Of a stretch of DNA of 64,000 nucleotides, positions 39,560-55,227 are shown in pieces. The stretch is taken from contig JAMWFC010000046.1 in the NCBI GenBank assembly GCA_027475525.1, forward strand, positions 2,542,001-2,606,000. Reading direction: 5' to 3'. The stretch comes from Macrolepiota albuminosa. Lineage: Eukaryota > Basidiomycota > Agaricomycetes > Agaricales > Agaricaceae. Numbering within the stretch: the first letter of the stretch is position 1; every line of letters begins with the position of its first letter. The position numbers and the translations under genes are program-made. A model generated the notes under the pieces. It ran no database searches. It worked only from the letters and a program-made list of their open reading frames with translations, and was not told the DNA's origin.

Positions 39560-41707
39560 ATGGCTAGTTCCACTCCATCCTCTCCGCCTGTACTGGGGTC
39601 CAGGTCGCCTCGAATCGAGGCTGGCGACCTGGTCTTGCTCAGAATACCGAATGGTGATATTAAAGGCGTCAAAGTCGAGAAAGACTCGTGCGCTCTAACT
39701 TTTCTTCTCAAGGTATGAGTACCTGATGAACATCCAGTACAGTCACTATAGGGAGGCTTGGTGCTTTCCATGCAAATGATCTAATTAATCAGCCCTATGG
39801 TCTCACGTTCGAAATAGTCAATAAAAAGCTAAAGGTTTTGCCCTCTCGCACACTGCAGGAAGTCGGTGAGACTCGATACAACTAAGAGGCAGATCTTGTC
39901 TTTTTCTTAATAGTCTAAGAGGATACCGACGCTACCAATGAACTTATTAATGACGGCGAATTCGTGCAGCCTCTTACTATAGAAGAGATACAAAAGTTTA
40001 AAGCTACTGGAGTTCATGTTTCAGTGAGTATAGTTACCTCGTCTTACCATGCAGTTGGATTTGAAGGTATGCCCATAGGAAATAATCAAAAGGCAAATAG
40101 AACAACACGCCAACTACTCCCTGAAGACGGAATACAGCAAAGAAAAATACAAGAAGCGGAAGGAAGAAAAGTACGCTTGACCCAAGGATATGCGATTATC
40201 GTTAATGATTGTCCAGATATTCCAAGTCATTCACAACCATAGAGCCTACATTATTCAATGTTTGTGACTACTGGTTCAACAAGGATCAAGCGCGCATTCG
40301 GGATCTTCGTCCTGATTCCTTGTCCCAACTATTAAATCTAGCAAATATTCGACCAGGTGGACGATACATTGCAGTCGATGATGCTTCAGGACTCGTTGTG
40401 GCTGGAATACTAGAACGAATGGGAGGTTCGACCATTGTCTTCTTTCTATCCGTCAATTCACGTCAGGACTCGTTGTGGCTGGAATACTAGAACGAATGGG
40501 AGGTTCGACCATTGTCTTCTTTCTATCCGTCAATTCACGTGGACATCTGCGTATAATAGGTCAAGGGCGATTGCTGACTATTTGTGACACCGACTCGCCT
40601 CCGGCATACCCTGTAGTGGCAAACATGAATTTCAGGCCACATGTTGTATCCGGCGTTCTGGCATCTTTGAATTGGGCCACATCTGAGGAAGGTTACACTC
40701 CAAGTAGATCTATTTGAATGGCTTGAACCCGGGGCACAACGCTTACAATTGGGCCACATCTGAGGAAGGTTACACTCCAAGTAGATCTATTTGAATGGCT
40801 TGAACCCGGGGCACAACGCTTACAACCTTTCAGTCATTCCTCCGTCAGATATTCCACAAGATCAAATACGATCAGAAAGACAAAAGTCGCGACTGAACAA
40901 GCGCAAAGCCGTCACAGATTCATTAACCAACACAAGGGAACAGTTGTTCAGTGGAGAATTTGACTCGTCAGTAGTTAAATTCTTTTGTCCTCTTCATCGA
41001 TTTACGGATCATCAGTCTCATTATTGCCAGCCAATATGATCCATGGTCGATTCTAGAAAGACTTGTGCCATATGTCGGTGGTTCTGGATCTATCGTCGTG
41101 TACAGTCCTCACATACACCATGGTCGATTCTAGAAAGACTTGTGCCATATGTCGGTGGTTCTGGATCTATCGTCGTGTACAGTCCTCACATACAGTCTGT
41201 TTCGCGTTCGTTGCAATGCGGTGATCCTAAACTGCAACATCTCCAGATCTTAACAGATCTTCAGACGCAAATACGAGCTACGACTCAATACTTAAATCCG
41301 AGTATCACAGAAACGTGGCTACGTAGATATCAGGTCTTACCGGGACGGACGCATCCGACAATGAACACGTCAGGTTCTGGGGGACAGAAACGTGGCTACG
41401 TAGATATCAGGTCTTACCGGGACGGACGCATCCGACAATGAACACGTCAGGTTCTGGGGGTATCTCCTCCATGCTTTCAAAATGTGCGTAAAATTATCGT
41501 TATCATAAGAATTGGCTGATACATTAATAGTTACGATGACCCAATGCGTCCTCTGTCCTGATGCACCGCCACAAGCACAAAAAAGCCAAATTGGTCGAGC
41601 CCAAACCAGAGGTCGTCTCAGATAGCACCTCATCCAAGGACGAAGAGATTGTAGGGACCCCAGCAGATACAATAATACCCCTAGATACAGGTAAAGAAGA
41701 CTCGTGA
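39560..41707 (+). CDS. TRM6: tRNA m1A58 methyltransferase, non-catalytic subunit (Trm6/Gcd10), broken by assembly repeats
   Basis: Partner of Trm61 for 1-methyladenosine at position 58 of tRNA; nuclear. First exons: 39560-39712, 39793-39865, 39920-40023, 40079-40170, 40217-40425. Later exons continue past the repeats. Family phrases are clear: NVCDYWFNKDQARIRDLRP, LNLANIRPGGRYIAVDDASG, GRLLTICDTDSPPAYPV, RSERQKSRLNKRKAVTD, WLRRYQVLPGRTHPTMN, and a lysine/histidine-rich tail (MHRHKHKKAKLVEPKP). Four 77-base duplications interrupt it at 40386, 40670, 41041 and 41307. Counting each repeat once joins the exons, but one base also seems missing after the third and fourth repeats. The ORF as given is therefore not translatable end to end, probably for technical reasons. 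Confidence 0.85.
40386..40540. repeat. 77-base perfect tandem duplication no. 4
   Basis: Within TRM6, spans an exon end and its intron. Confidence 0.95.
40670..40824. repeat. 77-base perfect tandem duplication no. 5
   Basis: Within TRM6, spans the exon ending WATSEEGYTP and the following intron. Confidence 0.95.
41041..41194. repeat. 77-base perfect tandem duplication no. 6
   Basis: Within TRM6 coding sequence (PWSILERLVPYVGGSGS). One G after it would create an AG|GT donor, so a base is probably missing at the join. Confidence 0.95.
41307..41460. repeat. 77-base perfect tandem duplication no. 7
   Basis: Within TRM6 coding sequence. After the second copy the frame needs one more base to read Tyr-Leu-Leu-His-Ala. 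Confidence 0.95.
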
Positions 41708-41767
41708 GGTAGAAATTACTGAGACGCCTCAGTTGATTAGAAACAACTTGAAGAGGTGGAATGCAGC

Positions 41768-44700
41768 TTAGCGGCTTGGCCCAGGAGTTTTTGTCGTCGC
41801 GGATTCAGGAAACAGTGCACCAAAGAGCTGGAAAGTAGTCAACCCATTGTCAATCGTGGAGACGTACTTCATACCTCATCGACAACGGTGTAGGCAATGT
41901 GCTGGTTTAGACGTCGATTCTGGAGCACTGCGAACATCCTTCGTGCTCCACGACGTGCGTTGGTCCGACCAATCATGTTGGCCGCAAGGTCTAATAAAGG
42001 TTAGTGCAAATGCGAGAATAGTGGTTTGAGGAAGCCACATACCAGGGACCAAAGAAGAGAGCTTTCTGTTGGCCGCATCTCGAGTGGCCATCTTCTCTTC
42101 ATATGAACGAGGTACACCTGGCGGCTTCAGTTTCCCACCCGGCCAAATACCATCTCGTAACATTTTGATAAGCGGTAGAAGACGTGGCTCCTCAAGGTAG
42201 GACTTGACATAGTCACGTATTTTCCTATGTAACAACTTCAACGCTGAGCAGGGAGAACCCCATGATATACTGACCGCTCAATGGTTCCACCGAGAAATTG
42301 CTGCAGTATGATGACGATGGCTTGTCGGCGGAGCCAGTTGTTTTGCTTGTTGAGCTCAAAGACAGCAAGCACAAGGTCACAGATATGATGACGATGGCTT
42401 GTCGGCGGAGCCAGTTGTTTTGCTTGTTGAGCTCAAAGACAGCAAGCACAAGGTCACAGATGGTGCTGAGAATGTAGATGTACTTGTTTCGCCTTCTAAT
42501 GGTTTCAAGTCTCCGGAGAGCTGCAAGAATGCAGCATCAGGAGAACTTTTACCGCTGACATTGAGAGCTTGCGCAACGAGATCCTCGTCATGGATACCTG
42601 AGCCAACAATTCCAGCAAATTCAGCTGCTTGTTTAGTCAAACGCTGAATCATAACCTCGAGCATTGAAGGTCCAAAAAACATGTCATCGATGCTTTCTGT
42701 CACCGAGCGGTATACATTGCGGACTAAGTCTTTCCCAGAGAATGACGTTCCTTTAGGAGGCGGTGTTGGAGAGGCGACAAAAGGAGAATCACGAGAAAGG
42801 AAAGCTCGGAGTTCATCGCTTTCGCAAACAATGGGAATAGCAACTACATTCTGTCGACCAGTCAGATCTTCTACCAAGCAACGAGGAGTTCATCGCTTTC
42901 GCAAACAATGGGAATAGCAACTACATTCTGTCGACCAGTCAGATCTTCTACCAAGCAACGAATTGTTTGCCTACCTGTAGGTATCTCTCTAATCCGATCC
43001 TTCGGGTATCAACGAAGCTCCCAGAAAGTGAGGCGACAAGTCGCTTGCCAGGAAAGTCCAAATTACGAACTAGGGCATATCGCTCCCGTAACTTGTTGTG
43101 CAAGTTGAAAAACTCATTATATCTTCGTGCAACTACCCATCCTGAAGCATGCCCACCATCTGGAGCAAGCTGTTGGATTTCTACCAGATATCGCACAACA
43201 GATTTACCCTCTTCTTCGCCAACTGTCGAACTAACGATAGACACCTGCGTACGGTCAGAAACTAGTCGATTCGCAGACTCTTGCTGCTCATACTGTTGCT
43301 TCTGGAATTTGAGCTCGCGAAGGTCCCTGTTCAGTGCCGACTTGGATTTGACAAGAAGCCGAAGCTCTTGCTTATCACCAGTCAGCTCTGCCTTCTTTAT
43401 CACCTGTTCAGTGCCGACTTGGATTTGACAAGAAGCCGAAGCTCTTGCTTATCACCAGTCAGCTCTGCCTTCTTTATCAGGTGTCCAGCATAATATCTTG
43501 CGCCTCTAGGTTTGTAATAGTGTCTCCAAGGCGGGAAATTTCGTACGACAACTGAAGATCGCCGGGACCAGCCAACTGGAACGGTGGATGATTATCTCGA
43601 GCTTCATCAGTAACCACATCGTCTGCATCTGCGTCATCCGCGTCTTCATCTTCATCATCATCGAACATGGTTTGCCGTTTCTTTCGGTCAAAGGGAGGTA
43701 AAAAACTGAACGTTGGCTTCGGACTCGCTGATTTGGTTCGATTGGAAGATTTTTCAACTTGTTCTTGTTCCAATGCCATGATATCGGTGAGCGCTGCATG
43801 GATAGCTTCCATCCTCTTCTCTTCTTCCCTCTGAAGCCTGTCCTCTGAATCATCGAACAATGGAGGTCGCGTTGATTCGGAATCTGAATCCCTCACAGAA
43901 GACATTAAGACCTCGATATTTGATGGAGACAATCTCTTCTCAGTGCGAGATGGGTTGGATCCAGTGGAGCAGTGTGATGTCTCGCTTCCAGTGCGTTGCA
44001 GAACAGGTTTATTGGTGAGTTCTATGGGTGTTGAAGATGGGCGGGATGGGTATATTTGTCTACTCTGATTGGAGCTAGACGTTTGCTCCTGCGAATGAGT
44101 AGCCTGACGGACCAAATCGGTATCGCCAATGACGCGGAACCAAAGCTCGGACCCTCCAAAATCATCGAAATCTTGTTCCATATCCTTTTCAACCTGTCTC
44201 TGAGCTAACATAACGCTTCTACGGACCTTGCGTTGAGCTGACAGTGGGGGTGGCGACTGGCTTCCAGCAAAGGCACGAATAACGCTTATGTGTTTCTTGG
44301 ATATTGATGCCAGGGTTGGATGAAGTGAAGACTGAGAAAAATAAAGATCATTTATCATAGAAATGTCCTCAGTAATGGTTGCAGAGGAAGATAAATCTTG
44401 CAAGGTCTCGTCCTCGTCATCAGATGACTCTGAATCAACGGCCTCCAATGGGTTTTTGAAGCTTTCAACAGTCAACCAAAATTGAACAAGTAAAGATCTG
44501 TGGCGTCGATCCATGAATTCCATGAAATACGAGAGGGAGCTAGGATTTCCGAGAATGTCACGTAGGGTAAGACCAGATTTCTGAGTTGCTTCCTGGTAAG
44601 GCATTTTCTAAAGGATAATTGTGAATATATATAAGGCCTGAACATCTTAGTGCAAGCATACCTGATCATGATCGTCGTCACCTCCCAGGACAGTGATTCT

Positions 44701-46093
44701 CTCCTCGACTCTTCGCTTTGCGGTGTAGAGACGGTCAAGAAAAGCTACTACACTCTCCGTCTTCTCTCCGTTAATCCAGTCATCCTTTTCGTGATTTGCT
44801 TGAGTATTAATGTACATTAAGGACCTAATGAATTACTACTGTAAGATTCTCTTACCGAGAAGTAATCTTGTTCTCCGGATTTCTCCAACAATATCATTCT
44901 TGAGTCTTCGTGCATCCAAAAGGGATGAACAACGGTTGATACTCCGGAGGAAGGATTCAAATTGTCGCAAGTCAGTACGTATCGTGATGAGTTCTGTAGC
45001 AACAAGTGGCGCAGTAGTTGTAACTCGAGGTTGGGATCGTGGTGACTGCGCCTCTAAGACGTTTCGAACTTTGGTTATAAGCTTCCTATTCACCATTGAT
45101 TTGGCATACAAACACGAAGGAGAGTACATCTTACTGTTGATGGATAGCCGCGCCAGCCTATGGATGTCATGTAATCTTCGGCATGAAGTGAAGTGAAAAC
45201 AGACGTACCACCTGGTCGATGGCTCGATTCCAGAAATCAGGGTCGGAGATCATGTCCATTATTGGCTGCAAAACAGAACACACCAAGATTTCCCGAACGA
45301 CTACTTTCAAGACTTGACTTCTTTTTTCGACATCCGGCAATACATGGGGTAGGGCTTTTTCAACTAATTGCCGGAGGTGGATCTCCTCGGTTTGCTTTGT
45401 GAACGTAGTAGATAGGTTTTCGACTGCAGGATGCAGCTTTCCACCCTTACCGGAGTACTTGTTTGCCAAGAGTAAATCGAGTTCTTCGGACTGTGTTAGC
45501 TTGCGTTCTAAACCAGCCCCACGCAGCGCAACTTCCGACTGACGGAACTGCTCTATATGTGCCGTAATCTTTGGTAGGATCCTTTTGACAGTGAAAGCTG
45601 AAAGATCTATGGTGGACAGCCTGTCGAGTAAGCGTCCCAGACTTGCATGTAGCACTGAGGAAACGGCCATTGGGAAGGACGGTGATGAGGAAATGTCCTT
45701 ATACCACACAAGCACGAAGTCTCGAACAATCATAATGAGAATATCGTTCAAGGCGGACGAAACGAGGGGGGCATCAGGGCACAATGGCGGAAAAGATTGC
45801 GGTGTGTTCTGTAACCATTGTGATCGGGTAAGAACTGCTTGCCAGGCTGCCGGTGTTGAGAATGCGACGGGACGCGCGGCGTAGTGGAGATCATTTTTGA
45901 CAGATGCTTTCTTGTCTACTCGGTGTCCGAGGAACAGATTAAGAGCCAAGAATAATAGACCGAAAGAGACGATGAGGAACGGAGAAAGGAGGAGGAGGAG
46001 GATGGGTGAGGAGAAAATGCGCAATATGACGGGGAGGACGACGGCGAGGATGCCGACGAGGACGACGGACCCGATGCTGAGTGACGAGCTCAT
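41768..46093 (-). CDS. PXA-RGS-PX-Nexin_C sorting nexin (Mdm1/SNX13-like)
   Basis: ER-anchored membrane-contact protein family, acting in lipid and vacuole/ER tethering. Start MSSSLSIGSVVLVGIL at 46093; an upstream in-frame TTG extension lacks ATG. In order: an N-terminal membrane hairpin (residues about 6-55), a PXA domain (about 90-330, DIPSF-like core FPPLCPDAPLVSSALNDIL), a linker with the family phrase LRQFESFLRSINRCSSLLDA, an RGS domain (TLRDILGNPSSLSYFMEFMD), an acidic Ser-rich linker, a PX domain (VVARRYNEFFNLHNKLRERY), and a C-terminal nexin domain ending LFPESATTKTPGPSR. The last intron lies just before the final exon (41768-41820). Three 77-base duplications fall inside (42307, 42808, 43326); the first and third also appear to lack a base. 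Confidence 0.88.
42307..42460. repeat. 77-base perfect tandem duplication no. 8
   Basis: In the Nexin_C part. One missing base at the right edge is needed to read SAP-x-CDLVLAVFELNKQNN across the join. Confidence 0.95.
42808..42961. repeat. 77-base perfect tandem duplication no. 9
   Basis: Spans the exon NVVAIPIVCESDEL and the intron before it. Confidence 0.95.
43326..43479. repeat. 77-base perfect tandem duplication no. 10
   Basis: Between the RGS and PX domains. As given the frame hits a stop after MLDT; one extra base gives MLDTLIKKAELTGDKQEL. Confidence 0.95.
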
Positions 46094-46234
46094 GCAGTGG
46101 GCATTGGCAAATGATGCATCGACCAAGCCTTAATGAGTGTGCCCACGTGAGCGTCTACAAATTAACTCACATCCTCGACTTAAAGGGTGTCGCTTGACCG
46201 GATACCGTCTTTTTTGTTTTCCTTCGACGCGTAG
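46094..46234. promoter_or_regulatory. Shared divergent promoter, SNX gene / mitochondrial carrier
   Basis: 141 bases between the two starts; no motif recognised. Confidence 0.35.
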
Positions 46235-47897
46235 ATGTCTTCTGCGTCTGCCGCACACAAAAAGCCTGTGGCGATCTCCACAACGGAAGGCTTCGTATGT
46301 GGTGGTATTGCTGCCTGTATCGCGGTATAGTTATTATTCTAATCATGGTCGTCGCTCTTCCTGACCTGTCTTTGTAAATAGGTTACTATTTCTAATCCCG
46401 CAGAAGTCGCCAAAACGCGTCTGCAGCTCCAAGGTGAACTTGCAAAAGGCGGCGGTATAAAAGTCTATAACAATGCCGTCGATGTCTTACGGAAGACATA
46501 CGTAAATGAGGGTCTACGAGGCGTGCAACGTGGTCTTGGTCCTGCCGTGAGTCGTCAATAATTCTCCGCGACTTGACTACAATTTCCGCGCAGTACGTTT
46601 ATCAAGTGAGATTGTCATTTTGAAGCATTCGCATGACTCTCACTGGCCATGCATTCCTTCAGATCCTCCTCAATGGATCTCGTCTTGGTATGTGTGCTGT
46701 TCTCATGTCCTCCGCACGAGTTCACCTGCACTCACAGGGTTTTACGAACCCATAAGGCATAGCATTAACCAGCTCGCCGGTTATTCGGCCGAAACTCAAA
46801 TTCCGTTCACTTCCGTCCTTGCTGGTGCCTTGAGTGGCGCCATTGGCGGTAGGTGCTCGTGCAATGTGTGGGCCTGTAATACGTGTATCTCATAAATCGT
46901 GTGCGAATTATAGCCTCATTGGGAAACCCCCTTTTCCTGATTAAGGCTCGGATGCAGGTGTGTTAACTCAAATTTAGTGAAGGGTCCATAATGTCTGGAT
47001 TATCTTTAGGCTTATTCGCCGGCACTTCCGGTTGGAGCACAACACTACTACAAATCCTCTTTTGACGCTCTTTCGACCATTTTCCGGGCAGAACGATTCC
47101 GCGGCCTCGTTCGTGGAATAGACGCAGCTATTTTACGAACGTCCATGGGTTCTTCTGTTGGTATTCGTTAGCTTGTTGAGCTCATCGTGGTTTTTCTAAG
47201 CTTGATCCGTCAGGTTCAACTTCCCAGTTATAATTTTACGAAAACTCAGCTGGTAAAGAACGGTATTCTTCCTGCTGATAGCACTTGGACATTCCTTCTC
47301 AGTAGTACTGTCTCTGGAGCATGTGTTGTACGTCTGCCCCATCCATTAATCTCCATAGCACTTGGACATTCCTTCTCAGTAGTACTGTCTCTGGAGCATG
47401 TGTTGTACGTCTGCCCCATCCATTAATCTCCGTGTCATAGTTCTGAAATCCATGCAAGTGTTTAGTAATGCAACCCGCGGATACGGTAAACCTTTCTGGA
47501 CCCAGTTCAAAACCTAGTTTCCTAATACAACTACTGCTTACAGGCTCTAACGCGAATGTACAATCAACCGACGATACGTGGTCCTGATGGCAGATTACAA
47601 GGTACTCTCTATAGAAACCCAATAGATTGTCTATGGAAGACTTTCCAGGCGGAAGGAATATACGGGTGGTATAAAGGTTTTACATCAATTCCTATGCTTC
47701 GCGCGTCCTACTCAACACGCTTTTAGGCTCTACGGCCCACTTCATGCGTATTGCACCTCATACGTGAGTGGTGAATCGTTTCTCCTGATACCTGAATTCA
47801 AAGATCAATCAGCATTGTTACATTGACTATGAACGATATCATTATTGGTATATACAAGGATTTCAAGAGAGGTCGACAACGGGACCTTGACGATTGA
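46235..47897 (+). CDS. OAC1: Mitochondrial carrier (oxaloacetate/sulfate type, Oac1/SLC25A35-like)
   Basis: Six-helix inner-membrane carrier. Many small exons: 46235-46324, 46382-46546, 46594-46605 (12 bases), 46663-46687, 46738-46848, 46914-46957, 47010-47156, then from 47214. Carrier signatures appear three times: SNPAEVAKTRLQLQGE in repeat 1, GNPLFLIKARMQ in repeat 2, and QPADTALTRMYNQPT in repeat 3. The C-terminus GSTAHFMRIAPHT… and NDIIIGIYKDFKRG is the Oac1-group ending. The acceptor after the 77-base duplication at 47278 was chosen to give VCLVMQPAD. Substrate is inferred from family resemblance. Confidence 0.87.
47278..47431. repeat. 77-base perfect tandem duplication no. 11
   Basis: Within the OAC1 gene, spanning an exon end and its intron. 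Confidence 0.95.
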
Positions 47898-48267
47898 TAC
47901 TTTACATGACCAGAATAGAGTTAGAAAGGGAAATAATTTATTTTCCTGCGTTGATACAATCCTCGCAGTTGATCTCGACGGACTCCGATGCTTTACATAC
48001 ACGAGTCTGTCAAATAATTTGAGAAGTCCGATACTGTAACTAGTGGTACAGTAATAGCTTAGTAAGGAATGACGAAAGTGACATTCAAAAGGAGGGGAAA
48101 GAAAGTAAAGAGAGTTTATGGATATAAGTAATAGCTTAGTAAGGAATGACGAAAGTGACATTCAAAAGGAGGGGAAAGAAAGTAAAGAGAGTTTATGGAT
48201 ATAAGGAGTGAATCATGTTGATAGACAGCATGATGACTAAAGGTTGGATGGAAAATACTCAGCCGTA
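47898..48267. other. Convergent 3' spacer, OAC1 / glucanase
   Basis: No gene; contains 77-base duplication no. 12. Confidence 0.5.
48050..48203. repeat. 77-base perfect tandem duplication no. 12
   Basis: Intergenic. Confidence 0.95.
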
Positions 48268-50076
<1,809 letters not shown>

Positions 50077-50815
50077 GGTGAGTAAAAGGAGACACAGGGA
50101 AAGGAGTTTGTCTCGCGTTTTCAATTACTTAAATACCCAAGTATGATCGCTTGACACTAAAATAGACGACAGCCGACGATGTCCGTTTCAGAGAAATCTA
50201 AGTTTAGTGCTGACCAATAGATGTGGATGGGAGACAGCTGTACAATTATTCTGATATAGATGGAACACAGGAAGAGGAAAAGTTCGTCTGTTGAGAGTTA
50301 GTTTCTTTCCGACAAATGTTGGTCATCGTTGGTCCTAACTACATTCCTCATACCTTTCTGAGTAACACGTGGTGTACTCATGCACGGATACAATATTTCG
50401 ACGGCGAAAAGGAGGCCATACTCTGAATTGCCGAATACAGTATAGGCTCTGTAGGCTAGCGCCCGAAGTAAACGTGGCATTTCAACGTAATACTGCAGAC
50501 GTTGGACCTCAAGCTTCCAATGCCTTGATTCCAGTTCAGGTAGAGATAGGTACGTCACAGGGTACGGCGCCCACATATTTAACAAACAAAGTATTGTCGC
50601 GTCAAGACTATGTTTCGTTATGAGCGGTCCATTAAGTCTTCATAGGGTCCATTGCTGAATCAACAAGGCGCAGCATTGGGCGATGAAACAATTTCGTGAT
50701 GCATGGCAAACGGCGACAGCACTTCGTTAAGGCCGTAATTAATCAAGTATCGGCAATTGCCGATATTGAATAATCGCCACTCCATGGATCATTCGGTCCT
50801 ATTAGTCTCGCCACC
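50077..50815. promoter_or_regulatory. Divergent upstream region, glucanase / UAP1
   Basis: 739 bases; no convincing gene on either strand. ATCGGCAATTGCCGAT near 50749-50764 is a perfect 16-base palindrome about 55 bases upstream of the UAP1 start and could be a dyad binding site. Confidence 0.4.
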
Positions 50816-52422
<1,607 letters not shown>

Positions 52423-52570
52423 TCGGCTTTCTCTTACATCTGTTGTTTTTCCAGTCAACTCTCGGACTCCTTAGTGTTACTACATCATAGACTTATCATG
52501 GACGTATAATGTTTAATGTGTTCCTGGCTTCAAAAAGCGTGCGACAAGCAAGTGAAATGAGGTAGACTAC

Positions 52571-54684
52571 TCAACCACCTACAGAACCATCAGCCGCCTT
52601 TTTCGCCCCTCGAGGTCCTTTTCTTTCAAGTTCTTCTCGTAAAGATGCAAACAGGCGCTGTGTACGTTCGGCATTAGGCTTTTGCACGATCTGAATTAAC
52701 TCTTCTTTCAGATAATTGACACCGGAATGGTGAAATAGGCATACCTCTTTGCAACAGGCAATCAGCTTGTCAATGAGCATAGTCTGCCCATTCTGTGCAT
52801 CTTCCAACTCTTTTCGAAGTTGCTGATTCTATGATAGAGAAAATTTCACACAGGCCTGAGATGCGGAAACCTGAATATCATACGAACAGATGCATACCTC
52901 CTCTTCTTGCTTATCTGCACGGAGCTTCTCGCCGTCAGCTAGCTGCTTTTGCTCTGCGGCTCGGGCTCTGGAGAGTAGAACCTCTAGTTCTTTGGACCGT
53001 ATCACACATTCGAAATGCTTCTCGCGGAGCTCGTACTGTCTTAGAACTTCCTTTAAACGTTCTCGCACACTAAGGTGTCATTTTAAACCACATATACCGA
53101 AAGAAAAGCACAACCTGAACGCACACGCTGTCAAAAATGTCCTCGAGCGTCCTCCTTGCCCTGGAACCGCGTTAGAAGAAGTAAAGGGATTAAAAGATAG
53201 ACCTCACTCCTTAGGATCATTGCTCCAGTGCTTGCGTAATTTCTCCCGATGAGGCTCCGCATGCACCAGCTACCAACGCGATCGACATCAAATTTTCTTT
53301 GACACGAAAAGGGTCCTACTCACCCATTCTTCGGGTCCAGGGCCTTCTGTCAAATCCATCATTTCCACAGCAAGAATTTCGTCCCCATCTTCCATACCGA
53401 CCTCCTCGGGTGTCTGTTCTGCATCTATATTTCTGCCATTATGCGTGAAGATATATTGCATATTCGGAGTTGTGATCAACCCTGAGGGCTGTGAGCTGTT
53501 GGCTTCAGTTACAGCGGATCCATTCATCGTTCCCACTCTGTCACTGCCATCGCCTTTCTTCCTAGAACCAGACTGCTCCATCCTATCTGTCCAGGCCTCA
53601 AATAACCTTGACAGCTTGGTTTTTCGGGATATCTTGAAGAACAATTCGGCACGGTATCGACAATTGACTTTGACCACGATGTCAGGCATTTCTCGATACT
53701 TAATGTCTTGCAACTTGGCCTTGTCTGCTCGCTTTGCTAGATCGTTCTTCATTTGTATAAGCTAGATGAAGATTTAAAAATCTTCTAAGTAGATATCATG
53801 AAAAAAAGTTACCTCCTCCTGAGCTTCTTCGACACTTTGTGCGAGTCGTTTTCCATCCTCCTGTTTTTGTAGTCAAAAATAGTTATTTCTTCTGAGGACT
53901 TAACCTACGCGTAGTCTCTTGTTGTCCTGTACACCGTATGAATCAGCTGCTCTAGCATGAAAATTGGTCAGCCTACTTTTTGCAATTCACGAGCAAGATT
54001 TTCCATTTTCGCCTTGGTTTGATTCGCTTTAGTGAGCTGGCCCTTGGCTTGGAAATTGTCACTAAAAAGAAATGACAAGAATCCTTGGATACATGAACCT
54101 ACCAGCATCCTTGTCCTTGACGAGTTTCTGTTTCTCCTTTGCATGATCGCGTTCCAGGCGCTTGAGTTCCGCAAACTGTTCAATGAAAGGTCAGATGGAC
54201 GGGCGTATAGCCATGGAACATCAGGTTGTACCAGTTCGATGTATTTGGTGTGGATAGCAGCTTCTTCCAATCCTTTAACTGACTTGACAGCCTCCTCAGC
54301 TACGAGAAAAAAATCATAAGCATGAAATGGCAGACATGAGACCAACATACTGAATCTCTTCTCCTCCTCTTCTTCGAGGACTTCCTCTTCTTCCAATGCA
54401 GCAATTCTGTTCTTTAGACTCTCGTACATTGTGGCTGGGTCAAGCGGTGCATCATTCTTCTTCTTTCCTTTTTGTGTATGTTGGTGACCATTCGTTCCCG
54501 GGGTGTGATTATGGGGTGTGTTTGTGTTTGACCGATTGGTCGCTGGCGGATGAGTGGCATTATTGTGGGTGGGCGGCGTTGGCGGTACAGTCGCAGGAGG
54601 AGGCGGCGCAGGACCTACTGGTGGCGGTTTTACTGCCCGTTGAGTTGCTGCATTCTGTGAGTGACTTGACGAAGCTCCGTTCAT
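52571..54684 (-). CDS. Taxilin-family coiled-coil protein with embedded ubiquitin-like domain
   Basis: Taxilins bind syntaxins and act in vesicle traffic. Start MNGASSSHSQ at 54684, then a Pro/Thr/Asn-rich low-complexity head. The first coiled coil runs through phase-matched exons (EEAAIHTKYIEL, FAELKRLERDHAKEKQKL, ENLARELQKDNKRLREDGKR, AQSVEEAQEE). The next exon (53331 to about 53763) continues in phase as LIQMKNDLAKRADKAKLQDI, then encodes a domain resembling Rad60-SLD/SUMO folds: MPDIVVKVNCRYRAELFFKI, FEAWTDRM, MQYIFTHNGRNIDAEQTPEE and MEDGDEILAVEMMDL. After it, the second half of taxilin resumes: RERLKEVLRQYELREKHFEC, IRSKELEVLLSRARAAEQKQ, LIDKLIACCKE. All junctions are in phase, so one protein is likeliest. 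An upstream in-frame Met exists 29 codons before. Confidence 0.78.
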
Positions 54685-55227
54685 CACTGAAGGGCGTCGG
54701 TACGGATGGTTTATGAAATCCGACCGAATGCGACGGACGTTAAAAAAGTGAAGAGAAAATACAAAAGTCAACTACAGGGCAGCACGTTTTGAAACACAAT
54801 TTCTCCTCACACTTGCTTTCTTTATATGCGACAACTCGTTTGACATATTGCATTGTTGTACTGGTGCTATTTTCTGATAAGAATAAAGCTATGACGAAGA
54901 CTTTGACACAATAACGCGCCAACAAAAGGAAGGAGTGATATGTGGATAGATACATAGATGGATTATCGCAGCCTTTGTACTGTAACAATAACGCGCCAAC
55001 AAAAGGAAGGAGTGATATGTGGATAGATACATAGATGGATTATCGCAGCCTTTGTACTGTAACGACGATGAGTCCGCGCGCGAGTGTTGTTGCTTCTTGG
55101 CAGCTCAGGACAATGCGGCCGTTGCAACGTGATTTGTGACGACCACGTTTTGTAACGCGACTAAACGCGTTGATTCCTACTATAGTCCTAATCAGTTTCG
55201 TTCCTTTTCCTTACGTCAATCTGCCCA
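54685..55227. promoter_or_regulatory. Divergent upstream region, taxilin / BRCA2 homologue
   Basis: 543 bases including 77-base duplication no. 15. Near 55138-55155 an ACGCG pair (GCGACTAAACGCGTTG) resembles the MluI cell-cycle box ACGCGT found in front of replication and repair genes; it lies about 80 bases upstream of the BRCA2-homologue start. Confidence 0.4.
54908..55061. repeat. 77-base perfect tandem duplication no. 15
   Basis: Intergenic. Confidence 0.95.

Noticed and set aside
46093..46126. N-terminal extension of the SNX gene upstream of 46093
   Set aside because: It would start at TTG; the ATG at 46093 directly precedes the membrane hairpin.
50298..50623. Overlapping ORFs of 84-95 residues between the glucanase and UAP1
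   Set aside because: No signal, domain or coding bias; overlap on opposite strands in a divergent promoter region.
53288..53752. Separate SUMO-like gene inside taxilin
   Set aside because: Possible, since MKNDLAKRADK could start it, but the flanking exons join in phase on both sides, so a single fused protein is simpler. Kept as a finding to test.
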